Assembly (NCBI RefSeq): GCF_000014065.1
Contig: NC_008044.1
Span: forward strand, 829,501-893,500
DNA length: 64,000 nucleotides
Direction of reading: 5' to 3'
Source: Ruegeria sp. TM1040
Lineage (GTDB): Bacteria; Pseudomonadota; Alphaproteobacteria; Rhodobacterales; Rhodobacteraceae
Shown here: one piece after another, positions 24,463 through 33,000 of the stretch
How the letters are laid out: every line of letters begins with the position of its first letter
Position numbering within the stretch: position 1 is the first letter of the stretch
Program-made: the position numbers and the translations under genes
The notes under the pieces: model-generated
Told to the model about the DNA's origin: nothing
Database searches by the model: none
Seen by the model: only the letters and a program-made list of their open reading frames with translations

Positions 24463-24714
24463 ATGAAAATCGCATACGAAAAGCATCCGGTTTCGAAGGA
24501 GCGCAAAGCAGAGTTGCGCGGCAAGGGCTTCAAGATCATCGACGCTCGCTTCGACCCTGATCGCAAAGATGAGGATGTTTCCACCAAGAATATCGCTGAA
24601 ATGGAGCGCGATGATGTGATTGCGCTGCTCAAAAAGAACGGCGTCGATGATCCGAAAGGCAAGATTGCTGACCTACGCAACCGCCTGACCGCAATCCTGT
24701 TCCCGGAAGCCTGA
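24463..24714 (+). CDS. Small phage head protein, HeH/LEM-like (83 aa)
   Basis: A charged 83-residue protein: RGKGFKIIDARFDPDRKDEDVSTKNIAEMERDDVIALLKKNGVDDPKGKIADLRNRL. The last 35 residues resemble a HeH/SAP-type two-helix unit seen in small phage proteins after the capsid gene. Function is unknown; a head-related role is inferred from position. Confidence 0.55.
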   Translation: MKIAYEKHPVSKERKAELRGKGFKIIDARFDPDRKDEDVSTKNIAEMERDDVIALLKKNGVDDPKGKIADLRNRLTAILFPEA

Positions 24715-24715
24715 C

Positions 24716-25183
24716 ATGACCTTGACCGTCGAGGATGGCAACGGCCTTGCTGCGGCTGACAGCTACGTCACGCTGGCCGCATATCAGGCATATGGTGCGG
24801 CCCGCGGCTGGACGCTGGGCGCTGATGACGTTGCAGACGAGGTGAGCCTGCGCCGCGCCTTCGACGGTATCAATAGGCTGTGGTCCTACCTGGGCGAGGC
24901 TGAAACCGACGACCAGGCCGGAGCATTCCCGCGCACACTTTGGACCGGTGTTCCCCAGCGAGTGAAGGATGCGCAGTGCGAACTGGCATATCTGGTGCAA
25001 GGTGGACTGGACCCGTTCGCAACCATCGACAGCAGCAGCACAGGCGAGACGCTCAAGGTTGGCCCGATCACCATCGGTGGCCACAGCCTGCCTACAGGAC
25101 GCCCGCGCATCGTGGCCGTTGAGGGGCTGCTTCGTCCTTATCTCGGCGCCGGGCCGGGGCAGGCGCGGATGGTGCGCGGATGA
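24716..25183 (+). CDS. Head-tail connector, DnaT-like family
   Basis: A 155-residue protein opening MTLTVEDGNGLAAADSYVTLAAYQAYGAARGWTL, the signature of the phage family annotated as DnaT-like or head-tail adaptor. It contains AFPRTLWTGVPQRVKDAQCELAYL. It probably forms the first connector ring below the portal. It overlaps the next start by 4 bases. Confidence 0.75.
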   Translation: MTLTVEDGNGLAAADSYVTLAAYQAYGAARGWTLGADDVADEVSLRRAFDGINRLWSYLGEAETDDQAGAFPRTLWTGVPQRVKDAQCELAYLVQGGLDPFATIDSSSTGETLKVGPITIGGHSLPTGRPRIVAVEGLLRPYLGAGPGQARMVRG

Positions 25184-25629
25184 GCGTCATAGATAACTTC
25201 CCCCGGCCAGTGCAGGGCGACGTTTTCCGCATGCTTTGCGGCGAGATGTTGGGCAGCGGCGCGGCGCGCGAAGTATTTGAGTGTGCGTATGACCCGAGCC
25301 TGGTTGTGAAGATCGAGAATGCCGCTGGGTCATTCCAGAACATTGCCGAGTGGCAGATGTGGTGGGACGCTCAGCATATACCGCATGCGGCTGAGTGGCT
25401 GGCCCCATGCGTCAGCATCTCGCCATGCGGGATCGTTCTAATCCAGAAGCGAACAACGCCCGCGAAGCGCTACCCGGAGAAGCTGCCCGCATGGCTGACC
25501 GACACAAAGCGCACGAATTACGGAATGATCGGCAAGCGCTTTGTCTGCCACGACTATGGCGTGCATCTCATGTGCAATTCCGGCCTTTCAAAGCGGAAGC
25601 GAAAAGTTGAGTGGTGGGACGCAGCATGA
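25180..25629 (+). CDS. Kinase-fold-like protein in the connector cluster (149 aa)
   Basis: The first 90 residues look like a protein kinase N-lobe: a glycine-loop pattern LGSGAAREVFEC, then LVVKIE (candidate ATP-binding Lys), IAEWQMWW (candidate helix C Glu) and a hinge-like GIVLIQKRTTP. The C-terminal part has GKRFVCHDYG where kinases have the D-F-G segment. No HRD catalytic loop is visible and the C-lobe is far too short. It may be a pseudokinase or a small ATP-binding protein. It is coupled on both sides by ATGA overlaps, so it belongs to the virion-assembly operon. Confidence 0.55.
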   Translation: MSVIDNFPRPVQGDVFRMLCGEMLGSGAAREVFECAYDPSLVVKIENAAGSFQNIAEWQMWWDAQHIPHAAEWLAPCVSISPCGIVLIQKRTTPAKRYPEKLPAWLTDTKRTNYGMIGKRFVCHDYGVHLMCNSGLSKRKRKVEWWDAA

Positions 25630-26000
25630 CCACGATCCGCAGCAAAGTAACCGAAGCTTTCGACAAGATCGCGGCACGGCAGCCCGATGCCATCCAAACG
25701 GGCGCTATCCGGCGCGTGGAGACAACGGGCGGTAGCCCTAGCAACCCGGATGGCGGGACCACAACCACTACCGATTACCCGGCACGCATGGCCGTTTTTG
25801 AGATCGGCGCGGACAGGATAGACGGGACCAATATCCTAGCAGGGGATCTGCAGGTGATTGTGGAGCCGATCGGCATCGAGGTTACCGCCGACGACAAGGT
25901 GATCTGCGACCGGGGTACGCTCACAATCACCAAGCTGGGCCGCATCGCCTCCGGAGGTGAGACTGCGCTTTATGACATGATCTGTCGAGGAAGCCGCTGA
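25626..26000 (+). CDS. Putative head-closure/neck protein (124 aa)
   Basis: The start MTTIRSKV overlaps the upstream stop by 4 bases. The protein is beta-rich (ARMAVFEIGADRIDGTNILAGDLQVIVEPIGIEVTADDKVICDRGTLTITKLGRI) and resembles phage head-closure proteins of the SPP1 gp16 type in size and order. Assignment rests mainly on synteny between the connector and the HK97 gp10-like gene. Confidence 0.6.
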   Translation: MTTIRSKVTEAFDKIAARQPDAIQTGAIRRVETTGGSPSNPDGGTTTTTDYPARMAVFEIGADRIDGTNILAGDLQVIVEPIGIEVTADDKVICDRGTLTITKLGRIASGGETALYDMICRGSR

Positions 26001-26401
26001 TGGGCTTTGCGGAGGACATTGAGGCATTTGCCTCCAAGACAGAACGCAAGATGGATTTAGCCGTGCGCAAGATCGCCTTGGAGCTGTTCAGCCGTGTGAT
26101 CCTTCAAACGCCGGTGGACAAGGGTAGGGCGCGCGCGAACTGGCAGGTTGCGATCGGCACCGCCCCAGACGGCACGCTGGAGCTTGAGGACAAGAGCGGA
26201 ACCGCAACGATCAGCGCCGCAACCGCCACTGCGGCAGGACTGCGCGCGGGCGACGTGATCTATCTGGTCAACAACCTCCCGTACATTCTGCGGCTTGAGG
26301 ACGGCTATTCCGGCCAAGCCCCGGCGGGGATGGTTGGTCTGGCTGTGCAGGAGTTCCAGCGCATCGCGGAGCAGGTTGGATTTGAACTGGTGCAGATATG
26401 A
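26000..26401 (+). CDS. HK97 gp10-like tail-completion protein
   Basis: A 133-residue protein. The conserved part is VRKIALELFSRVILQTPVDKGRARANWQVAIG (family signature TPVDxGR...W) followed by YLVNNLPYILRLEDGYSGQAPAGMV. It helps join tail to head. It overlaps both neighbours by one to four bases. Confidence 0.85.
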   Translation: MGFAEDIEAFASKTERKMDLAVRKIALELFSRVILQTPVDKGRARANWQVAIGTAPDGTLELEDKSGTATISAATATAAGLRAGDVIYLVNNLPYILRLEDGYSGQAPAGMVGLAVQEFQRIAEQVGFELVQI

Positions 26402-26796
26402 GCAACCCCGAGAGCGACATTCACGCGGCCCTCATGGCCCAGGCGGAGACAATCACTGGCTATGCCATGCTGTGGCCGCAAAAGGGCGGAGACCAGCCCA
26501 TAGGCGAGCATATCCGGGTTTCCCATGTGCCCAATGACAACGCGCCGGCCGATCTGTCCAGCGACGTGATGGAGCGGCAGGGGTTCCTCTATCTCACGCT
26601 TGTTTCTGACCTCGGCCAATACGAGGCTGTCACCAAGCGCAAGGCAGGCGAGATTGCAGCCTATTTCAAGCGCGGCCAGCGCCTGACCAGCAACGGCACC
26701 ACCGTGAAAATCACCGGCCACACCGTGCGACCGGGGCGGCAAGAGGGCGGCCGCTGGGAAACGCCCATTCGCATCAGCTATTGGAGCATGGCATGA
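26398..26796 (+). CDS. Tail terminator (DUF4128-like)
   Basis: A 132-residue protein: SDIHAALMAQAETITGYAMLWPQKGGDQPIGEHIRVSHVPND, with the later RQGFLYLTLVSDLGQYEAVTKRKAGEIAAYFKRG. This matches the DUF4128 tail-terminator pattern, which caps the tail tube and binds the neck. The order (gp10-like, terminator, tail tube) is canonical. Confidence 0.75.
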   Translation: MSNPESDIHAALMAQAETITGYAMLWPQKGGDQPIGEHIRVSHVPNDNAPADLSSDVMERQGFLYLTLVSDLGQYEAVTKRKAGEIAAYFKRGQRLTSNGTTVKITGHTVRPGRQEGGRWETPIRISYWSMA

Positions 26797-26984
26797 CAAC
26801 CAAGAAAGCACCCACCAGAAAGCCCGTAGCGAAGAGGGCTCCGGCCAAGCCGCAGCGTGCAGAGCTGGTGAACATGGATAAGCGGAACGGCCCGATCGGA
26901 CAGATCGCACGCCCGTTTGAGAAAGACGTCGCTGCATGGCTCGGGAAGGGCTGGCAGCGCACATCGGCGGGGAACGCCGAGTAA
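26793..26984 (+). CDS. Small basic phage protein (63 aa)
   Basis: The start MTTKKAPTRKPVAKRAPAKPQRAEL overlaps the tail-terminator stop by 4 bases. It has a Lys/Pro/Ala-rich disordered N-terminus and a short C-terminal module ending FEKDVAAWLGKGWQRTSAGNAE. Function unknown; it lies between terminator and tail-tube genes. Confidence 0.55.
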   Translation: MTTKKAPTRKPVAKRAPAKPQRAELVNMDKRNGPIGQIARPFEKDVAAWLGKGWQRTSAGNAE

Positions 26985-27071
26985 CCCACCGCCCGAGGGT
27001 CTAACCGGGCATTCCCCACAATCTGAATAGAGAGCCCCGTAAGCGGGTTCTTTTCGCATGGAGAACTGACG

Positions 27072-27560
27072 ATGACTCAGAACCATATCGGCGATACCAT
27101 CTACGTCGCCAAAGCATATCCGGCCACTAATGACGCGGCTGGCTTCGAGGCCCTGGTTTGGGTGCAGGCAAAAGGCAATGTGACCCTGCCGCAGCTTGGC
27201 GTTTCCCACAGCATGATTGACATTCCGGATCTTGCCACGGGGTTTACTGATGCGGTGAAAGGCGCGGGGCAGGGCGTCGATACGACTATGACTTTCCGCG
27301 ACGTGGACGGCGATACCGGGCAGGCGGACGTGATCGCACAGGCAGACGACAACGACGGCATTCTCTGCGTGAAAATTGTCTCCGGCACTGGCGCGGATAC
27401 CGGCGATGGGCCGGCCCCGGTCGCAGGTGATGTCGTGAAGTACGCGCAGGGTATCGCTCACAGCCACCAACCCAACCAAGGCGACAGTTCTTCCTACAAG
27501 GGCTTCCAGGTCGGTTTCCGCCAGAAGAAGCCCACTGTTGTAGCCACCCAGCCCATCTAA
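27072..27560 (+). CDS. Major tail tube protein
   Basis: A 162-residue beta-rich protein (NHIGDTIYVAKAYPATNDAAGFEALVWVQAKGNVTLPQLGVSH... YKGFQVGFRQKKPTVVATQPI). Size, composition and position between the tail terminator and the tail chaperones fit the tail tube of a siphovirus. The ribosome site GGAG is near the ATG and codon use is strongly biased. Confidence 0.8.
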   Translation: MTQNHIGDTIYVAKAYPATNDAAGFEALVWVQAKGNVTLPQLGVSHSMIDIPDLATGFTDAVKGAGQGVDTTMTFRDVDGDTGQADVIAQADDNDGILCVKIVSGTGADTGDGPAPVAGDVVKYAQGIAHSHQPNQGDSSSYKGFQVGFRQKKPTVVATQPI

Positions 27561-27662
27561 TCCCGGCCGGGATAGGGGCGGGAAGCGTTCGTGGTCGCGC
27601 CCGCCCCACACCATGCAACCACGACACCACCCAAACAGTCATATAACCACGGAGATTTACCC

Positions 27663-28133
27663 ATGGATTTCGCTCGGATCGACCCACGCCGCGATGCTGA
27701 AAAAGGCGCCACCTATCACGTTGACTATGACGGCGAGCGCCTGTTTCACGATAAAAAACCCATCGAGATTGATTTTCTCGGCCTGCAGAGTGCGACCGGA
27801 AAACGCGCGGCTGCAAAGATGGTCAAGGATCTGGATCGCAAGACAGGGCGCAAGCGTGATGCCTCGAAGATGAGTGTTGACGAAATGCTGGCCGCCTCAA
27901 ACGAGAGCGAGGAAGCCCGCGCCCGCTTTTATGCGAACCTGACCACCGGCTGGCGCAATGTCGCTTACCTTGATGATGCAGACATCGACAACCCGGATGC
28001 CGAGCCCACGTTGCTTGAATACAGCAAGGAGAACGCCTTCAAGCTGTTCTCGACACGCCCTTGGATCATGGAAGGGATCGACCGTTTTTTGGGCGACAAG
28101 ACGAACTTCACGCGGAGCGTCGGCAAGGACTGA
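27663..28133 (+). CDS. Tail assembly chaperone (gpG-like)
   Basis: A 156-residue acidic protein starting MDFARIDPRRDAEKGATYHVDYDGERL. This ATG is chosen because a ribosome site (CGGAGAT) precedes it and the upstream frame is not coding-like. It coats the tape measure during tail assembly. Near the 3' end the frame crosses T-TTT-TTG at 28085-28091, where ribosomes can slip into the next frame to make a longer form. Confidence 0.8.
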   Translation: MDFARIDPRRDAEKGATYHVDYDGERLFHDKKPIEIDFLGLQSATGKRAAAKMVKDLDRKTGRKRDASKMSVDEMLAASNESEEARARFYANLTTGWRNVAYLDDADIDNPDAEPTLLEYSKENAFKLFSTRPWIMEGIDRFLGDKTNFTRSVGKD

Positions 28134-28504
28134 TCCTCTCGGCTCAGCAGCTGGGGTTTCTCCACAGCGCGGTCGAGATCAGGAAGGCAGATGGCACGGT
28201 TGAGCGGACGGAGCCACAGCGGATCCAAGTTTATATCGACGCCGATGAGCCTCCTCCAATGCCAGACCTATCTGACTACCAAGAAATGCTTTGGCGGGCC
28301 TTCCTGGAGGTTGGCCCGACATTGCCAGGTGCAATGGGCGAGGTGCCGCTCTCATGGGCTGAGGTTGACGCCTACGCTCGGCACAGCCCGGAGCTCACAG
28401 AGCCTTGGGAGGTTCAGCTTCTGGTTCACATGAGCCAGCAATACCTGGCCGAGAAGGTGAAGGGCGCTGACGTGTTCACAGTCCCGCCAATTGAGCGGGT
28501 CTAG
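27663..28504 (+). CDS. Tail assembly chaperone fusion (gpGT-like) by -1 frameshift
   Basis: The second frame (to 28504) is open but lacks a credible start of its own; it continues the gpG frame after a -1 slip at 28091. The fused product would have about 280 residues: 143 from the G part and then GRQDELHAERRQGLILSAQQLGFLHSAVEI...ADVFTVPPIERV. G/GT frameshift pairs directly upstream of tape-measure genes are nearly universal in long-tailed phages. The slip itself is inferred from sequence. Confidence 0.7.
28085..28091 (+). other. Slippery heptamer TTTTTTG
   Basis: Read in the zero frame as T-TTT-TTG (CGT TTT TTG). Slipping back one base gives TTT TTT and continues as GGG CGA CAA in the downstream frame. 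It is the only such heptamer seen in the 72-base overlap of the two frames. Confidence 0.7.
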
Positions 28505-28872
28505 GCGGCTTCCAGATGATAGGGGCGAACCAAGCATTCCGCAGGAATATGCCACTCGCTGCTGAGCTTGTGGATCATGTCAACGGTCAAGGCGCGCTTG
28601 CGGTTGAGGACTTCGGACGCGCGGGGGCGCGACCCTAGCAGCGCTGCCAGATCTGCCTGGGTGCGCCCCGTCGCTTCCATGTGCGCCTTCAGAAGGTCGA
28701 TGGGCGCCAGTTCTGGAAAAGGGAACTGCCGTTCCTCATAGTGCTCAACCAAGTCAACGAGGATATCGAGTTCGTCACCGGCTTCTGTGCCAGGTTCTGC
28801 ACCCCAAAGTTCTTCGATGCGAGAAAGGGCAGCAGCGTGATCAGCGTCTGCCCGAATTGGGCGAATAGTCAT
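28501..28872 (-). CDS. higA: HigA-like antitoxin
   Basis: A 123-residue protein starting MTIRPIRADADHAAALSRIEELWGAEPGTEAGDELDILVDLVEHYEERQFPFPELAPIDLLKAHMEATGRTQADLAALLGSRPRASEVLNRKR, the HigA pattern with a C-terminal XRE helix-turn-helix. It should neutralise HigB and repress the operon by binding the palindromes upstream. An earlier ATG (28878) is possible, but AAGGA fits this start better. It lies 13 bases after the toxin gene, the reversed order typical of hig loci, and opposes the tail genes. Confidence 0.85.
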   Translation of the reverse strand: MTIRPIRADADHAAALSRIEELWGAEPGTEAGDELDILVDLVEHYEERQFPFPELAPIDLLKAHMEATGRTQADLAALLGSRPRASEVLNRKRALTVDMIHKLSSEWHIPAECLVRPYHLEAA

Positions 28873-28885
28873 TGGCATGTTCCTT

Positions 28886-29188
28886 TCAGTGCTTTGAAAC
28901 GGTAAGGGCGTCGATGCGGTCGTATTCGGCATGGGTGCCGATGAACTTGATGAACACGATCTTGCGGCGAAAATCGAATGCTGCGATCAGTCGGTAATCT
29001 CCGCCGCCGATTTCGAACCTGACACGCTCAGCGTTCAAAACCTTGGACTTGGAAAATGAAGCCAGAACCTCTTGTGGGGTGTTCCATTCGGCTGCTTTGG
29101 TGATGCGGAACCAGTGCTCCAACGGCGCGCGGGTTTCCGGGTGGTTCGCTGCAAAATCCGTGATGGTGTTTCTGGCGATGATCCGCAT
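28886..29188 (-). CDS. higB: HigB-like mRNA interferase toxin
   Basis: A 100-residue HigB_toxin family protein: MRIIARNTITDFAANHPETRAPLEHWFRITKAAEWNTPQEVLASF and VRFEIGGGDYRLIAAFDFRRKIVFIKFIGTHAEYDRIDALTV. The GGGDYRLI...VFIKFIGTHAEYD strand pattern is the RelE-like fold of HigB, which cuts mRNA on ribosomes. It is the first gene of the operon, read leftward against the tail genes. Confidence 0.88.
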   Translation of the reverse strand: MRIIARNTITDFAANHPETRAPLEHWFRITKAAEWNTPQEVLASFSKSKVLNAERVRFEIGGGDYRLIAAFDFRRKIVFIKFIGTHAEYDRIDALTVSKH

Positions 29189-29202
29189 TTCGCAACCGTT
29201 TG

Positions 29203-29267
29203 TTCCCGTATCGGGAATGTAGCGCTGGAGTGGCCTTCAGTCAAGCGGTTTGTTCCCAAAATGGGAA
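29203..29267 (-). promoter_or_regulatory. higBA promoter with two palindromic operators
   Basis: Two perfect palindromes TTCCC-N5-GGGAA lie at 29203-29217 (centre GTATC) and 29253-29267 (centre AAAAT), exactly 50 bases apart, so on the same helix face. On the minus strand TTGACT (29239-29244) and TACATT (29216-29221) form a promoter with a 17-base spacer. The first palindrome overlaps the -10 box. HigA autorepression is the likely use. Confidence 0.8.
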
Positions 29268-29297
29268 GTCAATCGGCTCGGCCTCAAGGGGCCGGGC

Positions 29298-29624
29298 TTA
29301 CTGAGCGCGCTCCATGAGCTTTGGGATGCGTTCAATGCAGTTTTTTAGTTTCGGGCTTTCCCAGTGAAGCGCGGATACACCATCCCAATTGCTCTTGGCG
29401 TTGTCGCACCAGCGTTGGACGTACAGACAAACATCAAGCGCCTCGGAAAATCTCTTCTCTTTCGATAGGAGAATGGCGGCACGGTGAAAGGCAAAGGGAA
29501 GAATCATGTCTTCTTCCATCATGCTCCGGCAGAGCGACAGCTGATAATCAGTGTCGTGCTTCCTTTCTTCCATTTGGTCAATCTGCAGGGTGGATAGTGA
29601 TGCGACATTGCCCCGATCCATCAT
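29298..29624 (-). CDS. Unknown accessory protein (108 aa)
   Basis: A soluble helical protein: MMDRGNVASLSTLQIDQMEERKHDTDYQLSLCRSMMEEDMILPFAFHRAAILLSKEKRFSEALDVCLYVQRWCDN. The last phrase resembles one TPR-like helical hairpin. It overlaps the exported-protein gene upstream by 4 bases, so the two form a unit. It is not recognised, and sits in the reversed accessory cassette inside the tail operon. Confidence 0.55.
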   Translation of the reverse strand: MMDRGNVASLSTLQIDQMEERKHDTDYQLSLCRSMMEEDMILPFAFHRAAILLSKEKRFSEALDVCLYVQRWCDNAKSNWDGVSALHWESPKLKNCIERIPKLMERAQ

Positions 29625-30022
29625 GTGTCTACCGTGGTGTTGGGCTGGTAGCGAACTTTGACACCCGTGGCGACAGAAAAGACCGCTTCCAAGGTGGTGT
29701 CCCAGAAAGACAAATCAACCGGATCTGACATCAGGCATCTGATTATAGCCCTGCGAGCGGCTTCAAAGGCTTGCTTGGACGCTGTTTGAGTGATCGCAGT
29801 GCTGGAAACAATCTTGATGGTGTTCAGATCCACCAGTCCATCTTGTCCCACATGGAATTCCACGGTTGTCGTGGCTCTGGCCGCGTCGTCGCTCAGCGCC
29901 TCGTCGTTCCAGCAGAGTGAAACATCGCTACCAAGTTCATCTAGTTTGGGCGCGCCTAGCGCGTTCGATGGGGCAAAACCAATAGCACCCACGGTAGCTA
30001 CCGCAATTAGAATTTTCCGCAT
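29621..30022 (-). CDS. Exported protein with TonB C-terminal-like domain
   Basis: A 133-residue protein with a signal peptide (MRKILIAVATVGAIGFAPSNALGA, likely cleavage after ALG-A). The mature part TTTVEFHVGQDGLVDLNTIKIVSSTAITQTASKQAFEAARRAIIRC resembles a TonB C-terminal domain (V-x-F-x-V-x-x-D-G...SS...A-x-x-A). It probably acts in the periplasm. As a prophage cargo gene it may alter envelope or receptor function of the lysogen; this is inference. The shorter start at 30022 is chosen for the signal peptide. Confidence 0.6.
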   Translation of the reverse strand: MRKILIAVATVGAIGFAPSNALGAPKLDELGSDVSLCWNDEALSDDAARATTTVEFHVGQDGLVDLNTIKIVSSTAITQTASKQAFEAARRAIIRCLMSDPVDLSFWDTTLEAVFSVATGVKVRYQPNTTVDT

Positions 30023-30080
30023 CCAATAATCTCCTGCCCGCGCCGCATCCGCGACGAGGGTCAAACTCAGTGAGGCCTAA

Positions 30081-33000
30081 ATGACCGACTTTGCACGTCT
30101 CGGCATTGCTGTCGATAGCCAACCAGTGGTTCGCGCCCGCGATGAGCTGGGCCGGTTTGTGCGCGCGGGTAGGACTGCTTCGGAGGCGGCAGACCGTCTT
30201 GAGCACTCCACCGGCCGTGCGCGCGATGAGTTCGGACGCTTCGTCAAGGGCGGCAACGCAGCCGCTGGCGCTGCCACAGGCCTCTCGGCTGCTTTACGGA
30301 AAACCGTAATCCAGATGGGGGCCGTTGTCGGGATCGCGCAGAGTGCTCGCGCAGTTGGCGGCGCAGCTGAGAGCTACACAAAGATGACCAACAGCCTTCG
30401 AGCAATGGGCATTGAGGCAGGACAGGCTGCTGGTGTGTTGCAGTCAATTGCAGATGTTGCCAACCGGACCCGCGCGCCGTTGGATGCAACAGCCCAGCTG
30501 TATCAGAGGATCAGCATTGCCGGTAGAGACCTCGGTGCGTCACAAGCAGAGGTACTGCGTTTCACGGAGAATGTCGGACTTGCTCTTGCGCAGACAGGCA
30601 CGTCTTCGCAGGAAGCATCCGGTGCACTGCTCCAACTCTCTCAAGCCATGGCTGGAGGAACGGTTCGCGCGGAGGAATTCAACAGCATTCTGGAAGGCGC
30701 GTTCCCGATCGCACAGGCGGCGGCCAATGCCATTGACGGCGCAGCCGGTTCGGTAGGAAAGCTGCGCCAGATGGTCGTTGAAGGTGAGATTTCCAGCCGG
30801 GAATTCTTCGAAGCGATCCTTAGCCAGACTGACGCACTCGAAGCGGCCTTCGAGCAGACAGTTCCGACAATCTCGCAAGCGTTTGGCGTCTTGGGGAACA
30901 ATTTCACCATGTTCATCGGACAGATGGATGCTGCGACGGGCGCATCCGGTGTTGTCGCAGAGGCCATCCTTATGGTGGCCGATAACCTGAACACTGTTGC
31001 TGGCATTGCTGTTTCTGCAGGAGTAGCAGTGGCGACCGCTTATGCTCCCGCCATCTGGGGGGCGGTCAAAGCTACAGGCGCTTGGGTGGCATCGCTGGTC
31101 ACACTTCGGGGGGCCTTGCTCGCGACCGGTGTCGGTGCGCTCGTGGTGGGAGCTGGCGTGCTGATTGGAAAATTCCTCGACCTTGTGCGGGCGACAGGAG
31201 GCTGGGGCAACGCGCTCGAGATTCTAGGCGATGTGGCTTCCGGCGTCTGGGATGGCATCAAGACCAGCGCGAGCGCTATTGTTCCGGCGCTTGGGGCGCT
31301 ATGGGCTGACATGCACGCCCGCTTTGTCCGCGTGCTGCAAGACATGTCTCTAGCTTGGGGAAACTTCCTCTGGAGCTTGGGCGCCCGCCTAGATGGTGTG
31401 CCGTTCTTCGAGAGCGTGGCGCAGGGGCTAAAGAACGCCTCCGACAGCGCGATTGACAGCATGATCGAGCTTGATGCGAAGGCGAGCGGCCTCGAGGGAA
31501 CTGCGATCCGGCTTCGAAAAGAGGCGTCAGGCCTTGTGTCTGAGGGCTTCGATAAAGCGGCGGAGGCGGCAGGCAAGCTGCGCGCTCAGCTCGAGGGCAC
31601 TGCGGGCGCCACCGACACGGGCGCGGACGCGGCCGGCGAGTTGAACGACGCACTTCGCGAGCTCGAAAAGGGTGGCGCGAAGGCAGGGAGGGGGCTCGAA
31701 CGAGTCAAGTCCGAGGCCGAGGCCTTTGCTGAGGCTATGGAAGACGCAGCCTTTACCACCGAAGACTTCGGGAAGGATAAGGCCGGAATACTCATCGGCG
31801 GTATCGACGGGATTTCCGGCGCCTGGGGTGATTTCGTCTCGCGCGGCTTTTCCGACTTCAAGGGCTTTGTCAAAAACGTCCTGAGCAGCTTCGCGGGCAT
31901 GCTATCGCAGATGATTGCTATGTCGGCGAGAAACCGCATCATGATCGGTCTTGGATTTGGTGGTGTTTCAGGCGGGGTTGCTCAGGCCGCAGCCGAGGGC
32001 GGTAGTGGCCTGCTTGGCAACGTCCTCGGTTTGGGCAGTGGTGGTGCATTTAGCGGTGCAGTGAGTGGAATTTCCTCGGGCCTTGGCGGCGTGCTTTCAG
32101 GTGGTGGCCTTGGGTCCAGTTTTGCGAACCTTGGTGGTCTGGTGACCGGTTCTGTGGGCGGCTGGGGCGCAGTGGGCGCGGCGCTGCCCGCTCTGGGCGC
32201 TGTCGCCGCAGCGGTGAGCTTCTTCACCACCAAAACCAAGCACCTGGATAACGGCCTTCGCGTGACCGCCGATAATATGGGCACCTTGGTTGAAGAGTTC
32301 GACAAGGTGCAGAAGTCCCGCTTCTGGGGGCTCTCCAAAAAGGTCAGCCTCACCTTTGAGGAGGCCGATGAGGCTACGGCTGCGCCCATCCGCAAGTCCA
32401 TTGAAGACATCACCACCTCAATTGGCGCTGCCGGTGCGCGGCTTGGTCTCACTGCTGATAATTTCTCAAGCTGGTCCACGCAGATCCAGGTAAGCCTCAA
32501 GGGGCTGGATGAGGCGGCGCGGAATGCTGAGATCCAGCGCATCTTCGATACCGTCGCCGATCAGTTCTCCTACGCGGCGTTGGGGTCGTTCAATGAGGCC
32601 ATGGGTGGCAGGCTGATCCGCGAAGGCGAGGACGCCGCGGCCACGCTGGATGCGCTTGTGTCCTCGATCACCTCGGCCAATCAGGCCATGGATCTGCTAA
32701 ATGGGGCGATGTTTGAGACTTCGGTCTACGGCGCAGATATGGCGCGGCAACTGATCGATGCAGCGGGTGGCCTTGATACCTTCAATGCTTCTGTGAACAG
32801 CTACTTCACCAGCTTCTATAGCCAAGAAGAGCAGCTGGCGTCGCGCACAGGCTTGTTGGCAGATCAATTCGAGGCCTTGAATGTCGCCATGCCGGCCACC
32901 AAAGAGGCCTTCCGCGATCTGGTCGAGGCGCAGGATCTCAGCACAGAAGAGGGCAGGGCGCTATATGCTGGTTTGCTTAATCTGTCCGGTGAGTTCGCCA

